Part shown: one piece after another, positions 1 to 8,415 of the stretch
Position numbering within the stretch: position 1 is the stretch's first letter
How the letters are laid out: every line of letters starts with the position of its first letter
NCBI RefSeq assembly: GCF_006442205.1
Contig: NZ_VFVR01000008.1
Location: 1 to 64,000 of the forward strand
DNA from: Mesorhizobium sp. B2-3-12
Lineage (GTDB): Bacteria; Pseudomonadota; Alphaproteobacteria; Rhizobiales; Rhizobiaceae
DNA: 64,000 nucleotides
Direction of reading: 5' to 3'
Program-made: the position numbers and the translations under genes
Notes under the pieces: model-generated
What the model was told of the DNA's origin: nothing
The model's input: the letters and a program-made list of their open reading frames with translations, nothing else
Database searches by the model: none

Positions 1-40
1 GTAGGGGAGTAGGGGAGTAGGGGAGTAGGGGAGTAGGGGA
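1..40. repeat. Tandem repeat, 5 x 8 bp
   Basis: Five perfect head-to-tail copies of GTAGGGGA fill the first 40 bases; the array may continue to the left of the window. The purine-rich strand is partly complementary to the TCCCTA-rich stretch at about 84-103, so a weak hairpin is possible. It lies downstream of the minus-strand TPR gene. No function is evident. Confidence 0.9.
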
Positions 41-112
41 TATGTTCCCCAGCGCAGTCTGCACCGCCGATTTCTTTGCCTACTTCCCTATTCCCTTACT
101 CCGTTAGAAGAA

Positions 113-760
113 TCAGATTCCTTCGCCGGCAAGCTCTTCCGACAGGGTTGCGACCTGGTTCTGGGCGCTGCGCATCATCGGATAGATGGCGAGCACCTTC
201 TGCCAGGCCTCGAGCGCCGATTGCTTGTGACCGGTCTCCGCCATGATCTGGGCCAAGCCCGACAGCGCGCCGAAATGGCGTGGCTCGAGCTGCAGCGTGC
301 GGTCGATATCGGCCATCGACTTGCCGTAGTTCTTCATCATGAAATGCACGGTGGCGCGGCGGTTCCAGCCTTCGGCGTAGCTTGGCTGCAAGGTCACCAC
401 CTGGTCCAGGAAATCGAGCGCGACATCGAACTTCTGATCGTTCATCGCCTTTTGCGACCACTGCATCATCAGGTCGATCGAGGCGCTGCCGGACCGGAAC
501 CATTCGGTCCAGATGCTGCCGGCAATGCGCTCGGCGGCCTTTTCGTTGCGTTCGCGCTTCAGGTCGGAGAAAAGCTTGTCGAGCCGTGCCTGTTTGGTCA
601 TCGGCGGGGCTGGGGCGTCCGGCGCCGCGGGCTGGGCATCGGAGGGGGCCGGCTGACCATCCGGCACCGCCGCCGCGATCGGCTGGTCATTGGCCCGCGT
701 CGGCAGGGAAACGACGCCGGAAATAACAAAGGTCGTCAAAAACGTAAAAAGAATCCACAT
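113..760 (-). CDS. Exported tetratricopeptide repeat protein
   Basis: 215 residues. The N-terminus has a hydrophobic segment (about residues 2-20) ending near a small-residue site, consistent with a signal peptide or membrane anchor. An alanine/proline-rich linker (about 25-52) follows. The C-terminal half has helical repeats with TPR spacing, including a stretch with YAEGWNRRA and YGKSMADIDRTLQLEP, a classic TPR helix pair. TPR proteins are scaffolds for protein-protein contacts; here it probably acts in the periplasm. The partner is unknown. It ends close to the tandem repeat at the window edge. Confidence 0.8.
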   Translation of the reverse strand: MWILFTFLTTFVISGVVSLPTRANDQPIAAAVPDGQPAPSDAQPAAPDAPAPPMTKQARLDKLFSDLKRERNEKAAERIAGSIWTEWFRSGSASIDLMMQWSQKAMNDQKFDVALDFLDQVVTLQPSYAEGWNRRATVHFMMKNYGKSMADIDRTLQLEPRHFGALSGLAQIMAETGHKQSALEAWQKVLAIYPMMRSAQNQVATLSEELAGEGI

Positions 761-871
761 CGCCCGAGTTTAATCCCGGGCGGCGGAACATCAAAGTGAT
801 TTTAGCGTGAGAAGTTCGGTTGGCCGACAAGCATCAATGGGCGGAGGCGAGAAAAGCCTCCGGCCGAAAAC

Positions 872-997
872 TCAACCCTGGCGCGCCTTGTAGCGCGGGG
901 CGGTCTTGTTGATGATGTAGACGCGGCCCTTGCGGCGAACCAGCTGGTTGTCGCGGTGACGCGCCTTCAACGCCTTGAGCGAATTCTTGATCTTCAT
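872..997 (-). CDS. rpmJ: 50S ribosomal protein L36, zinc-free type
   Basis: 41 residues starting MKIKNSLKALKARHRDNQLV, the alternative (YkgO-like) form of bL36. It lacks the Cys/His zinc-ribbon residues of the standard form, which in this class are replaced by other residues such as the RRKGRVYII segment. It is a component of the large ribosomal subunit. The ATG at 997 gives the family's normal length; a longer reading to 1084 adds non-conserved sequence. It is a monocistronic gene divergent from the LprI-like gene. Confidence 0.95.
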   Translation of the reverse strand: MKIKNSLKALKARHRDNQLVRRKGRVYIINKTAPRYKARQG

Positions 998-1040
998 GGT
1001 CTTGCCTGTCGGTGTGGACCCGGTTCCGGGTCGAAATTTT

Positions 1041-1064
1041 AAGGCGCGCCAGAAGACGCGCCTT
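1041..1064. other. Hairpin in the rpmJ leader
   Basis: AAGGCGCG (1041-1048) pairs perfectly with CGCGCCTT (1057-1064) across an 8-nt loop. It lies between the divergent rpmJ and LprI-like genes, 44 bp upstream of the rpmJ start. It could be a terminator for either direction or a leader structure for rpmJ; the short T/A tracts on both sides do not decide. Confidence 0.45.
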
Positions 1065-1240
1065 TTGAACGGTGGGTGGCTCATAAACGAGGAGCCTTGC
1101 CCATGTCAACCGTGAGTCAGCGGCAAGCGTGCTCCGCGCCCCCTATATCATCAAATATCCGCCAAGTCGGCCGCGTGGCATTGCGTGGCCATGGGCGGGC
1201 TGGGATGATGCCGCGACCATCAACTGATTTGGGGACAAAG

Positions 1241-1660
1241 ATGCGCCGAATCTTCCTGTTCGCCGGTCTCGCCGTCCTGGCGGCAGGGGCGGCTGCACGC
1301 GCGCAGGAATGCGACCGCTCCGACGACAGCCAGCAAATGATGAACATCTGTGCCGGCGAGGACTATCAGGCCGCCGACGCGAGGCTCAACAAGGACTATC
1401 AGGACCTGATCGGCTCCGATGACGCCGATGCCAAGAGATTGCTGCAGGCGGCGCAACGGGCCTGGATCGCCTTCCGCGACGCCGAATGCGCCCATACCGC
1501 CGCCGCCAGCCAGGGCGGTTCCATCCATGCGATGGCGGTGTCGCAATGCCTGACCAGGTTGACCAATGATCGCATCAAGCAGCTCGCCGCCTCGGCCAAT
1601 TGCGAGGAAGGCGATGTGAGTTGCGCCAGTCCCGGCGAGGACAGCGACGAGGTGCAATAG
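1241..1660 (+). CDS. LprI/DUF1311-family exported protein
   Basis: 139 residues from the ATG at 1241. The signal peptide is clear: positive start, then FLFAGLAVLAAGAAARA with a likely cut before QECD. The mature part carries the spaced cysteines of the LprI N-terminal (DUF1311) fold (QECD, MNICAGEDY, DAECAHT, VSQCLTRLTNDRI). Family members include a mycobacterial lysozyme inhibitor, but most are uncharacterised periplasmic proteins. An acidic tail with two more cysteines is variable. The earlier in-frame start at 1076 is rejected because it buries the signal peptide. Confidence 0.8.
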   Translation: MRRIFLFAGLAVLAAGAAARAQECDRSDDSQQMMNICAGEDYQAADARLNKDYQDLIGSDDADAKRLLQAAQRAWIAFRDAECAHTAAASQGGSIHAMAVSQCLTRLTNDRIKQLAASANCEEGDVSCASPGEDSDEVQ

Positions 1661-1671
1661 GTGTTCGCGAA

Positions 1672-2748
1672 TTAAGTGCGCGAGCCGATGCGGGTGAAAT
1701 GGCCCATCTTGCGGCCGGGCCGCGCCTCGGCCTTGCCGTAGAGATGCAGCATCAGGTTGGGCTCGGCGAGCAGGGCCGGTACGCGCAGCACATCGTCGCC
1801 GATCAGGTTCTCCATCACGCAGTCGGAATGGCGGTCGGGGCTGCCGAGCGGCAGGCCGACAATGGCGCGGATATGTTGCTCGAACTGCGAAACGACGCAG
1901 GCGGCTTCCGTCCAGTGGCCGGAATTATGGACGCGGGGCGCGATCTCGTTGGCCAGCAGCGAACCGTCAGCCAGCACGAAGAACTCGACACCGATGACGC
2001 CGACATAGTCGAGCGCGGACAGGATTTTCGTCGCCGCGTCCTTCGCGGCGCGCGCGGTCGCGGGCGCGACAGCGGCCGGCAAGGTCGAGGTGTGCAGAAT
2101 GCCGTCGCGGTGCACATTCTGGGCCGGATCGTAAGCAGCGACCGCGCCATCGATCCCGCGCGCGGCGATGACGGAAATCTCGCGCTCGAACGGCACCAAG
2201 CTCTCCAGGATCAGCGGCACGCTGCCCATCGCCTCGCAGGTCCCGGCGAAGCCGCCGGCTTCCATGTTGCGGAAGACGCGCTGGCCCTTGCCGTCATAGC
2301 CCATGCGCCGCGTCTTCAGGATGCCGCTGCCGCTGAAGGCCTTGAGCGCCGTTGTCAACTCGTCGTCCGTGTCGACCGGTCGGAAATCGGCGGTGGCGAT
2401 GCCGATGCTGTTGAGGAATGTCTTTTCGCTCACCCGGTCCTGCGCCACGTCGAGCGCACGCGCTGGCGGATAGACCTGCACTTTGGCGGCGAGCGCGGTT
2501 GCCGCGGTCACCGGCACGTTCTCGAACTCGTAGGTGACGACGGCGCTGGCCGCCGCCAGTTCGGCAAGTGCTGCCGGATCGTCATAGGCGGCCGTAATCT
2601 GCCGGTTGGCCACCTGGGCGGCCGGGCAATCCTGCTGCGGCTCCAGCACGATAGTGCGGTAGCCGAGGCGGGCGGCCGCCATCGCCAGCATGCGGCCGAG
2701 CTGGCCGCCGCCAATGATGCCGATCGTCGATCCGGCGGGCAGGCTCAC
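1672..2748 (-). CDS. purK: N5-carboxyaminoimidazole ribonucleotide synthase
   Basis: 358 residues. It catalyses ATP- and bicarbonate-dependent carboxylation of AIR to N5-CAIR in purine synthesis. The N-terminus has the nucleotide-binding IGIIGGGQLGRMLAMAA motif, followed by the ATP-grasp domain (ILKTRRMGYDGKGQ, then FEREISVIAARG) and the catalytic NEIAPRVHNSGHWT block. The length is normal. The start codon overlaps the stop of purE by 4 bp (ATGA), so the two are co-transcribed and probably translationally coupled. Confidence 0.97.
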   Translation of the reverse strand: MSLPAGSTIGIIGGGQLGRMLAMAAARLGYRTIVLEPQQDCPAAQVANRQITAAYDDPAALAELAAASAVVTYEFENVPVTAATALAAKVQVYPPARALDVAQDRVSEKTFLNSIGIATADFRPVDTDDELTTALKAFSGSGILKTRRMGYDGKGQRVFRNMEAGGFAGTCEAMGSVPLILESLVPFEREISVIAARGIDGAVAAYDPAQNVHRDGILHTSTLPAAVAPATARAAKDAATKILSALDYVGVIGVEFFVLADGSLLANEIAPRVHNSGHWTEAACVVSQFEQHIRAIVGLPLGSPDRHSDCVMENLIGDDVLRVPALLAEPNLMLHLYGKAEARPGRKMGHFTRIGSRT

Positions 2749-3242
2749 GGCGTGTCCGTCGGTTCGGCGGCGACCTTGGCGGTCTGCGAAGCGCGCCAGG
2801 CGTCGAGCCGCTGGGCCAGCTTGTCGTCATTAAGCGCCAGCACGGCCGCCGCCAACAGCGCGGCATTGGCCGCGCCGGCCTTGCCGATGGCGAGGGTGCC
2901 GACAGGAATGCCGGCCGGCATCTGGACGATCGACAGCAGCGAATCCTGGCCCGACAGCGCTTTCGATTCCACCGGCACGCCGAACACCGGCAGCGGCGTC
3001 ATCGCCGCCGTCATGCCGGGCAGATGGGCGGCGCCGCCGGCGCCGGCGATGATCACCTTGTAGCCGGCCGCCTTGGCGCCCTTGGCGAACTCATAGAGCC
3101 GGTCGGGCGTGCGGTGCGCCGAAATGATCAGCCGTCTGTGGGGGACACCAAGCGCCTCAAGCGTCTCCGCTGCCTGGCGCATGGTCGCCCAGTCGGATTG
3201 ACTGCCCATGATGATGGCGACGTCGGCGCGTTGATCGTTCAA
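2745..3242 (-). CDS. purE: N5-carboxyaminoimidazole ribonucleotide mutase
   Basis: It converts N5-CAIR to CAIR, the step after PurK. Class I PurE features are present: IMGSQSDWATM near the N-terminus, ISAHRTPDRLYEFA, GAGGAAHLPGMTA and SLLSIVQMPAGIPV. No ATG lies in a sensible place. The TTG at 3242 gives 165 residues beginning at NDQRADVAIIMG, close to the usual rhizobial N-terminus; a second TTG at 3263 adds seven residues. First gene of the purEK operon. Confidence 0.95.
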   Translation of the reverse strand: MNDQRADVAIIMGSQSDWATMRQAAETLEALGVPHRRLIISAHRTPDRLYEFAKGAKAAGYKVIIAGAGGAAHLPGMTAAMTPLPVFGVPVESKALSGQDSLLSIVQMPAGIPVGTLAIGKAGAANAALLAAAVLALNDDKLAQRLDAWRASQTAKVAAEPTDTP

Positions 3243-3340
3243 GCCTTTGCTCCCCGGCGACAAAGGCGCGCCTTAGCGGAATTCGCGCGGGGCCGCAAGG
3301 ATTTCAGGCCATCGGCGAGATGCCGGCGGCCGCATCCAGC

Positions 3341-4240
3341 TCATACCGCCGCCTTGCGGAAGCGGGCGACGAAGTCGTCGAGCTCGGGCCGCTCCATGTC
3401 CGAAATCGCCCAGTAGGAGAAGGCGCCGTCGCTCCAGTGCACCATCGAGAAGCCACCGGAGGAAACGTCATCGGGCTGGGTGGCCTTGCCGCCCTGCCGC
3501 GGCTCGGCGACCAGGGTGATCAGGTGCTCGCGATGGCGGTAGACCAGCGCCGGTACCGGCCGGCCCGAGATCACCTCGACCCGGCCGCCGATCAGCGCGA
3601 AGCCGTCCTGTGCGAGATCGGGTGCCGGCGGCGAGACGCCGATCCTGGCGTCGAGCCAAGGCTTGACCGTATGGCGGTCGGAGGAAACGATGTCGATCGG
3701 GCTCGCGGCAAGCAGGCTGCGGCGATGGCCGCTGGCGACGGCCGCGGCAAAGCCATCGTCCACGCCGCTCTGCATCACCCATTGCGTCGCGCCGCTGGCC
3801 AGCACGGCGCTGATCATGATCGACGCGGCCATGGCGCGCCAGTCGAACGAGCCGAAGCGGCGCGTCCTTGGCGAAGGCCGCACCTGCGAAGGACGCGCCC
3901 CCGCTTCCCGTCTCTGGCCCGGGCCGGCACCCGCGATCAATCCCGGCAGCGCCGACGGCGTGCCCCGCTGCGGCTCCTCGTCCCGCGCCTGCGTGGCCGG
4001 CGCGCCGATTGCCGCGATGCGGGCCAGAAAGGCGTCGCCGACGTCCGGGCGCGGCAAGCGGCTGACCGCGCCGCGCAAGGCAAGGATGCGGGCATGCTCG
4101 GCGGCAAGCCGGGGGTCGGCGGCGATGCGACGCTCCACCGCAAGGGCGGCCGCCGCATCGAGTTCTCCATCGACAAGGGCGTGGATCATCAGTCCGATAC
4201 CTTCGGGGTCATTGGGCAGTCCGTCGTCATGGCCGGTCAT
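3341..4240 (-). CDS. Transmembrane anti-sigma factor
   Basis: 299 residues. The N-terminal cytoplasmic part (about 15-70) has the helical pattern of anti-sigma domains (ALVDGELDAAAALAVERRIAADP). An Arg/Pro-rich linker leads to one membrane segment at about 136-157 (MAASIMISAVLASGATQWVM), followed by a periplasmic domain. The start overlaps the stop of the upstream sigma gene by 4 bp, so it is the expected partner of that sigma factor. I see no clear HxxxCxxC zinc motif, so it is probably a non-zinc type. The signal sensed is unknown. Confidence 0.85.
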   Translation of the reverse strand: MTGHDDGLPNDPEGIGLMIHALVDGELDAAAALAVERRIAADPRLAAEHARILALRGAVSRLPRPDVGDAFLARIAAIGAPATQARDEEPQRGTPSALPGLIAGAGPGQRREAGARPSQVRPSPRTRRFGSFDWRAMAASIMISAVLASGATQWVMQSGVDDGFAAAVASGHRRSLLAASPIDIVSSDRHTVKPWLDARIGVSPPAPDLAQDGFALIGGRVEVISGRPVPALVYRHREHLITLVAEPRQGGKATQPDDVSSGGFSMVHWSDGAFSYWAISDMERPELDDFVARFRKAAV

Positions 4241-4929
4241 GGCGCTCTCCCCAGTTCAGAGGCCAGCAGGCCGCGGGCGCGGGCAAGCCTGGACATCACC
4301 GTACCCATCGGCACGTCGAGCATGGCCGCTATCTCGCGATAGCTGAGGCCGTTGATGTCGCGCAGCACCAGAGTTTCGCGAAACGGGTGCGGCAGGGCAG
4401 CGATCGCAGCCTCGACGGCGGCCGTATCGGCCCTGGCGATCAGGCTCGCCTCGGGGCCGTCTTCGTCCGGCAGGCTGGTGCCATGGGCGGCCGCGATGTC
4501 GTCGAGATCGCCGAGATCGCCAACGGCCATCATGCCGCGCGGCCGGTGGCGCGCCATCCAGCTGTAGGAGGTGTTGCGCACGATGGTAAGCAGCCAGGCC
4601 CGCGCATTGCCGCCGGCATAGCCTGGCATGCCGGCATGGGCCTTGATGCAGGCATCCTGCACGACGTCCTCGGCATCGGTGGCATTGCCGGTCAGCCAGC
4701 GGGCCAGCGCCAGCGCGTCGCCGAGATGCGGCAGCACCACCTCGTTGAAGCGCTCTGCCAAAGCCTTTTCGTTCAAAATAGCACCATGATCCGGCACTCC
4801 GGAAAGGATTGGCCGTGCCGTCTCACGAGGCGATGGCGACCTTGCCTTGCCCATGGGGACAAAGTCCCCCGAAGCAGGCAAAGGCGCCTGCCTTGCTGAA
4901 AGTGAATTCATCCGCGTCACCAGTGTCAA
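4237..4929 (-). CDS. ECF-family RNA polymerase sigma factor
   Basis: Sigma-70 region 2 (ALALARWLTGNATDAEDVVQ, then ARAWLLTIVRNTSYSW) and region 4 (LPHPFRETLVLRDINGLSY with the HTH VPMGTVMSRLARAR) are both complete. It directs polymerase to a small regulon and is held inactive by the membrane anti-sigma factor encoded immediately downstream. The start is uncertain: the ATG at 4929 gives 230 residues, but the conserved part begins near residue 55, so the ATGs at 4911 or 4854 are also possible. Confidence 0.92.
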   Translation of the reverse strand: MTLVTRMNSLSARQAPLPASGDFVPMGKARSPSPRETARPILSGVPDHGAILNEKALAERFNEVVLPHLGDALALARWLTGNATDAEDVVQDACIKAHAGMPGYAGGNARAWLLTIVRNTSYSWMARHRPRGMMAVGDLGDLDDIAAAHGTSLPDEDGPEASLIARADTAAVEAAIAALPHPFRETLVLRDINGLSYREIAAMLDVPMGTVMSRLARARGLLASELGRAP

Positions 4930-5320
4930 GCGTCACGGAGAAGAGGCTGCCGATCCTGCTCGCCAGCGCACGGTCACGGCCTATGCCGCTGCCATGATCG
5001 CTGTGCTCGCAATGACAGGGCATGCCGAACTCCTCAACGCCGGAAGTGGCGCCTGTACAGGAGACTTGTCGCAGCGCCGGTTTATTCCCGCCGCGCCCAA
5101 ATCGGCTGTTCACAGTCGCGTGATCGTCCGTGCCTTTGGGGTTGCCAGTCCGCCAGCGTTCAATCCGGCCGGCGCAAGACGACCGGAAGATCCTTGCTAA
5201 TGGCGGTCGCGGACATGATCGTTGCACGTGAATATGCCGATGATGACGGCGGGTCGAGCCGGATCGAGTTGCTCAAGACGGAAGGGTATTGAGCCCGAAT
5301 GGCGACGGGCCAGATCGGGC
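4930..5320. other. Intergenic region, no gene recognised
   Basis: About 390 bp between the sigma factor gene and the first DUF465 gene. Open frames on both strands have no family resemblance and no good ribosome-binding site. It probably holds the promoter of the sigma/anti-sigma operon, but I could not single out boxes. Confidence 0.5.
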
Positions 5321-5524
5321 TCAGGCGATGATATCTGGAATGATCCTGTCTTCCAGCTTCATCAGCCGGTCCTTGAGGGCCAGCTTCTTCTTTTTCATGC
5401 GCTGGATCTGCAGCGGGTCGCAGTTCGTGGCGATCATCGCGTTGATCGCGGCATCGAAATCGGCGTGTTCCTGCTTCAGCCGGGAAAATTCGAGGCGAGT
5501 ATCGGCCTGTTCCTGATCGGACAT
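5321..5524 (-). CDS. DUF465 (YdcH-like) small coiled-coil protein
   Basis: 67 residues, entirely helical and charged. It has the DUF465 pattern: a first helix with RLKQEHADFDAAI and a second basic helix QRMKKKKLALKDRLMKLED. Members are short cytoplasmic coiled coils of unknown function. A second copy of the family lies at 5764-5943 in the opposite orientation, with the starts facing each other across about 240 bp. Confidence 0.88.
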   Translation of the reverse strand: MSDQEQADTRLEFSRLKQEHADFDAAINAMIATNCDPLQIQRMKKKKLALKDRLMKLEDRIIPDIIA

Positions 5525-5763
5525 TCTCTACCGTCTGCACGTCTGCGGCGCCCAAAACTGGGCCTGATTGGGCGGGGGCGGCAATTTCTGCCACCGGCTT
5601 GCAGCCCTTATCACATTTCACATTGTCGTGGAATGCTACCACGCAGCATTCGACATCGCTGTCCGATGGTGGCACACTGTCATTGTGCCGTCACAGATAC
5701 GACCTGCGGTGGACGTGCCTTTGACGGCTGCAATCGAGGAAACCATGAAAGGGAGAACCAATC

Positions 5764-5943
5764 ATGTCTCTTGCATCCCATCTTGATGAGTTGCAGCGGA
5801 AACACGGCGACATCGAACGCGAAATCGATGACGCGATGAACCACCCGTCGGTGGACGACCTCGAAATCGTGAATCTCAAGCGACGCAAGCTGGCACTCAA
5901 GGATGCGATTGAGAAACTGAGGGCGCAACCAACCACGCATTGA
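5764..5943 (+). CDS. DUF465 (YdcH-like) small coiled-coil protein, second copy
   Basis: 59 residues beginning MSLASHLDELQRKHGDIERE, with a second basic helix VNLKRRKLALKDAIEKL matching the KxKLALKD core of its divergent neighbour. A Shine-Dalgarno-like GGGAG lies about 9 bp upstream. The pair looks like an old duplication that ended up in divergent orientation and may share a regulatory region. Function unknown. Confidence 0.85.
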   Translation: MSLASHLDELQRKHGDIEREIDDAMNHPSVDDLEIVNLKRRKLALKDAIEKLRAQPTTH

Positions 5944-6273
5944 TCCTCACCTGATATAGCCGCTCACCACTTGGCGGTCTTCGTTGCCGGCGGCGCCAGC
6001 CGCCGGTGCAGTGGCTTTAATTTCAGCGATTCCCACAAAGCCGAAACTAATATTTGTCAGGGCCGATATGCCCGGCCACCGCCGGGTCGTGCGCCGTTTC
6101 AGGGTCCGACCGGCGCCAATTGCGGCCAGTGGCGACCTGTCGCCATTGACAAGCCATCTTTGCTCCTCCACCTCATGCCGGACTTCAGCGCATCGGACCC
6201 GGCTTGTGCGTCCAGGCGGACGCACGGGCTTCAGAGAGACGCATAGCGCTCCAGAGACACAAAGGCTGCCGGC
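5944..6273. other. Intergenic region upstream of ispG
   Basis: 330 bp without a convincing gene. It must contain the ispG promoter. An open frame antisense to ispG runs through it but has no family resemblance. Confidence 0.5.
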
Positions 6274-7527
6274 ATGACCGGGTATTTTTCCTTTCCTTTC
6301 CCCCGCCGCACTTCGGTCGGCGTCGATGTCGGCGGCGTGGTCGTCGGCGGCGGCGCGCCGGTCGTCGTGCAATCGATGACCAATACCGACACCGCCGATG
6401 TCGACCAGACGGTCGCACAGGTGGCGGCGCTGCACCGCGCCGGCTCGGAGATCGTGCGCATCACCGTCGACCGCGACGAGAGTGCCGCCGCGGTTCCGCG
6501 CATCCATGAGCGGCTGCAGCGGCTCGGTATCAACGTGCCGCTGGTCGGCGATTTCCACTATATCGGCCACAAGCTGCTGGCCGATCATCCGGCCTGCGCC
6601 GAGGCGCTGGCCAAGTACCGCATCAACCCCGGCAATGTCGGCTTCAAGGACAAGAAAGACCGGCAGTTCACCGACATCGTCGAAATGGCGATCAAACATG
6701 ACAAGCCGGTGCGCATCGGCGTCAATTGGGGTTCGCTCGACCAGGAATTGTTGACGCGGCTGATGGACGACAATCAGGACAAGGGTTTTCCGCTGACGGC
6801 GCAGGAGGTGACGCGCGAGGCGATCGTGCAGTCGGCGATCCTGTCGGCGGAGATGGCCGAAGAGATCGGCCTGGGCCGTGAAAAAATCATCCTCTCGGCC
6901 AAGGTCAGCGGCGTGCAGGACCTGATCGCCGTCTATACCGAACTCGCCACCCGCTCCAACCATGCGCTGCATCTCGGCCTCACCGAAGCCGGCATGGGCT
7001 CGAAAGGCATCGTCGCTTCTTCCGCCGCCATGGGCATCCTCCTGCAGCAAGGCATCGGCGATACCATTCGCATCTCGCTGACGCCGGAGCCCAATGGCGA
7101 CCGCACCCGCGAGGTGCAGGTGTCGCAGGAGTTGCTGCAGACGATGGGCTTCCGGCAGTTCGTGCCGATCGTCGCCGCTTGCCCCGGCTGCGGCCGCACC
7201 ACCTCCACCGTGTTCCAGGAACTGGCGCAGAACATCCAGGCGGATCTGCGCAAGAACATGCCGGTGTGGCGTGAGAAATATCCGGGCGTCGAGAACCTCA
7301 AGGTCGCGGTGATGGGCTGCATCGTCAACGGCCCGGGTGAATCCAAGCATGCCGATATCGGCATTTCGCTGCCCGGCACCGGCGAGACGCCGACCGCACC
7401 GGTCTTCATCGACGGCAAGAAAGCGGCGACGCTGCGCGGACCGTCGATCGCGGCGGATTTCGAGAAAATGGTCGCCGACTACATTGACCAACGGTTCGGT
7501 CAGGGCGGCAAGGCCGCGGCAGAGTAG
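6274..7527 (+). CDS. ispG: 4-hydroxy-3-methylbut-2-enyl diphosphate synthase
   Basis: 417 residues. Iron-sulfur enzyme of the non-mevalonate (MEP) isoprenoid pathway that reductively converts the cyclic diphosphate MEcPP to HMBPP. The N-terminal TIM-barrel part has VVQSMTNTDTADV and NVPLVGDFHYIGH; the C-terminal part has the [4Fe-4S] cysteines ACPGCGR (about 302 and 305) and MGCIVNGPGE (about 349). Length is normal for the alphaproteobacterial type. The product pathway links functionally to the ispA gene at 13141-14058. Only 5 bp separate it from the lytic transglycosylase gene. Confidence 0.97.
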   Translation: MTGYFSFPFPRRTSVGVDVGGVVVGGGAPVVVQSMTNTDTADVDQTVAQVAALHRAGSEIVRITVDRDESAAAVPRIHERLQRLGINVPLVGDFHYIGHKLLADHPACAEALAKYRINPGNVGFKDKKDRQFTDIVEMAIKHDKPVRIGVNWGSLDQELLTRLMDDNQDKGFPLTAQEVTREAIVQSAILSAEMAEEIGLGREKIILSAKVSGVQDLIAVYTELATRSNHALHLGLTEAGMGSKGIVASSAAMGILLQQGIGDTIRISLTPEPNGDRTREVQVSQELLQTMGFRQFVPIVAACPGCGRTTSTVFQELAQNIQADLRKNMPVWREKYPGVENLKVAVMGCIVNGPGESKHADIGISLPGTGETPTAPVFIDGKKAATLRGPSIAADFEKMVADYIDQRFGQGGKAAAE

Positions 7528-7532
7528 GCCAG

Positions 7533-8387
7533 ATGCAGCGTTTCCCGTGGGTAGCGCTGACCCTGCTCTGTGGGTTGGTTTGGTCGACACTTGTTCAGGC
7601 CGATCCGCCGCAATCGGCCAAACAGAGGCTGATCGACAGGGTCTGCAACCTGATCCAGGCCAATGCCGACCAGAACAGTCTTCCCAGGGAATTCTTGGCC
7701 CGCCTGATCTGGAAGGAAAGCCGTTTCGATCCCAATGCCGTGAGCCCCGTCGGCGCCGAAGGCATAGCCCAGTTCATGCCGGGTACCGCCAAGATGCGGG
7801 GGCTCGAAAATTCCTTCGACATCAACCAGGCGATCCCGGCGTCGGCTCGATATCTGGCCGAGATGAAGGCCGGTTATGGCAATCTTGGCCTGGCCGCCGC
7901 CGCCTACAACGCCGGCGAGAGCCGGGTGTCGCGCTGGCTGAATTCCGGCGGCTTCCTGCCGATGGAGACGGAAAGCTATGTCTTCGACGTTATGGGCGAG
8001 CCGGTCGACAAGTTCACCGACCGGGCCTATGCCGGTAAAGTCGAACCACTCGATGCCAAGCTGGATTTCGCGACTGCCTGCCGCAAGCTGCCGGTGATTA
8101 TGTCGAAGACCGTGGCGATGGCCTCGATCAACATCAAGCCATGGGGCGTCCAGGTGGCGGGCAATTTCCGCCGCAGTGCCGCGATCAGCCAGTGGCTCAG
8201 GGTGCGGGGCCGTTTTCCGGCATTGCTCAGCGGTCACGATCCGGTGGTCAGCCGGGTGCGCACGCCGATCGGCCGGCGCGGCATCTACGCCGTCAGGATC
8301 GGAATCGACGACCGCGCCGCCGCCAATGTCATCTGCCAGAAACTGCAAAGCGTCGGCGGCGCCTGCGTGGTGGTGCGGAACCGGTAG
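7533..8387 (+). CDS. Lytic transglycosylase (SLT domain) with C-terminal SPOR-like region
   Basis: 284 residues. A signal peptide (about 1-23, LLCGLVWSTLVQA) sends it to the periplasm. The SLT fold follows, with catalytic Glu62 in WKESRFDPNAVS, then GAEGIAQFMPGTA and AAAYNAGESRVSRW. It would cleave peptidoglycan glycan strands to 1,6-anhydro products. The last 70 residues (GIYAVRIGIDDRAAANVICQ) resemble a SPOR-type peptidoglycan-binding fold, an inference from pattern only. It starts 5 bp after ispG, so the two are probably co-transcribed. Confidence 0.9.
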   Translation: MQRFPWVALTLLCGLVWSTLVQADPPQSAKQRLIDRVCNLIQANADQNSLPREFLARLIWKESRFDPNAVSPVGAEGIAQFMPGTAKMRGLENSFDINQAIPASARYLAEMKAGYGNLGLAAAAYNAGESRVSRWLNSGGFLPMETESYVFDVMGEPVDKFTDRAYAGKVEPLDAKLDFATACRKLPVIMSKTVAMASINIKPWGVQVAGNFRRSAAISQWLRVRGRFPALLSGHDPVVSRVRTPIGRRGIYAVRIGIDDRAAANVICQKLQSVGGACVVVRNR

Positions 8388-8415
8388 CCGGCTCATGTCC
8401 GAAAGAGGCCTTACC

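Noticed and set aside
842..862. Stem-loop CGGAGGC/GCCTCCG after rpmJ
   Set aside because: A 7-bp stem without a T tract in either direction; too weak to call a terminator.
1600..3063. Long plus-strand frame (487 residues) opposite purE-purK
   Set aside because: Shadow of the two purine genes; composition is that of codon-position GC bias.
4847..5200. Possible gene upstream of the sigma factor
   Set aside because: No family resemblance, no ribosome site, and overlaps the sigma factor's N-terminal region.
5947..7590. Very long open frame antisense to ispG (547 residues)
   Set aside because: It is the mirror of a high-GC conserved gene, has no family resemblance, and its sense strand encodes a clear IspG.
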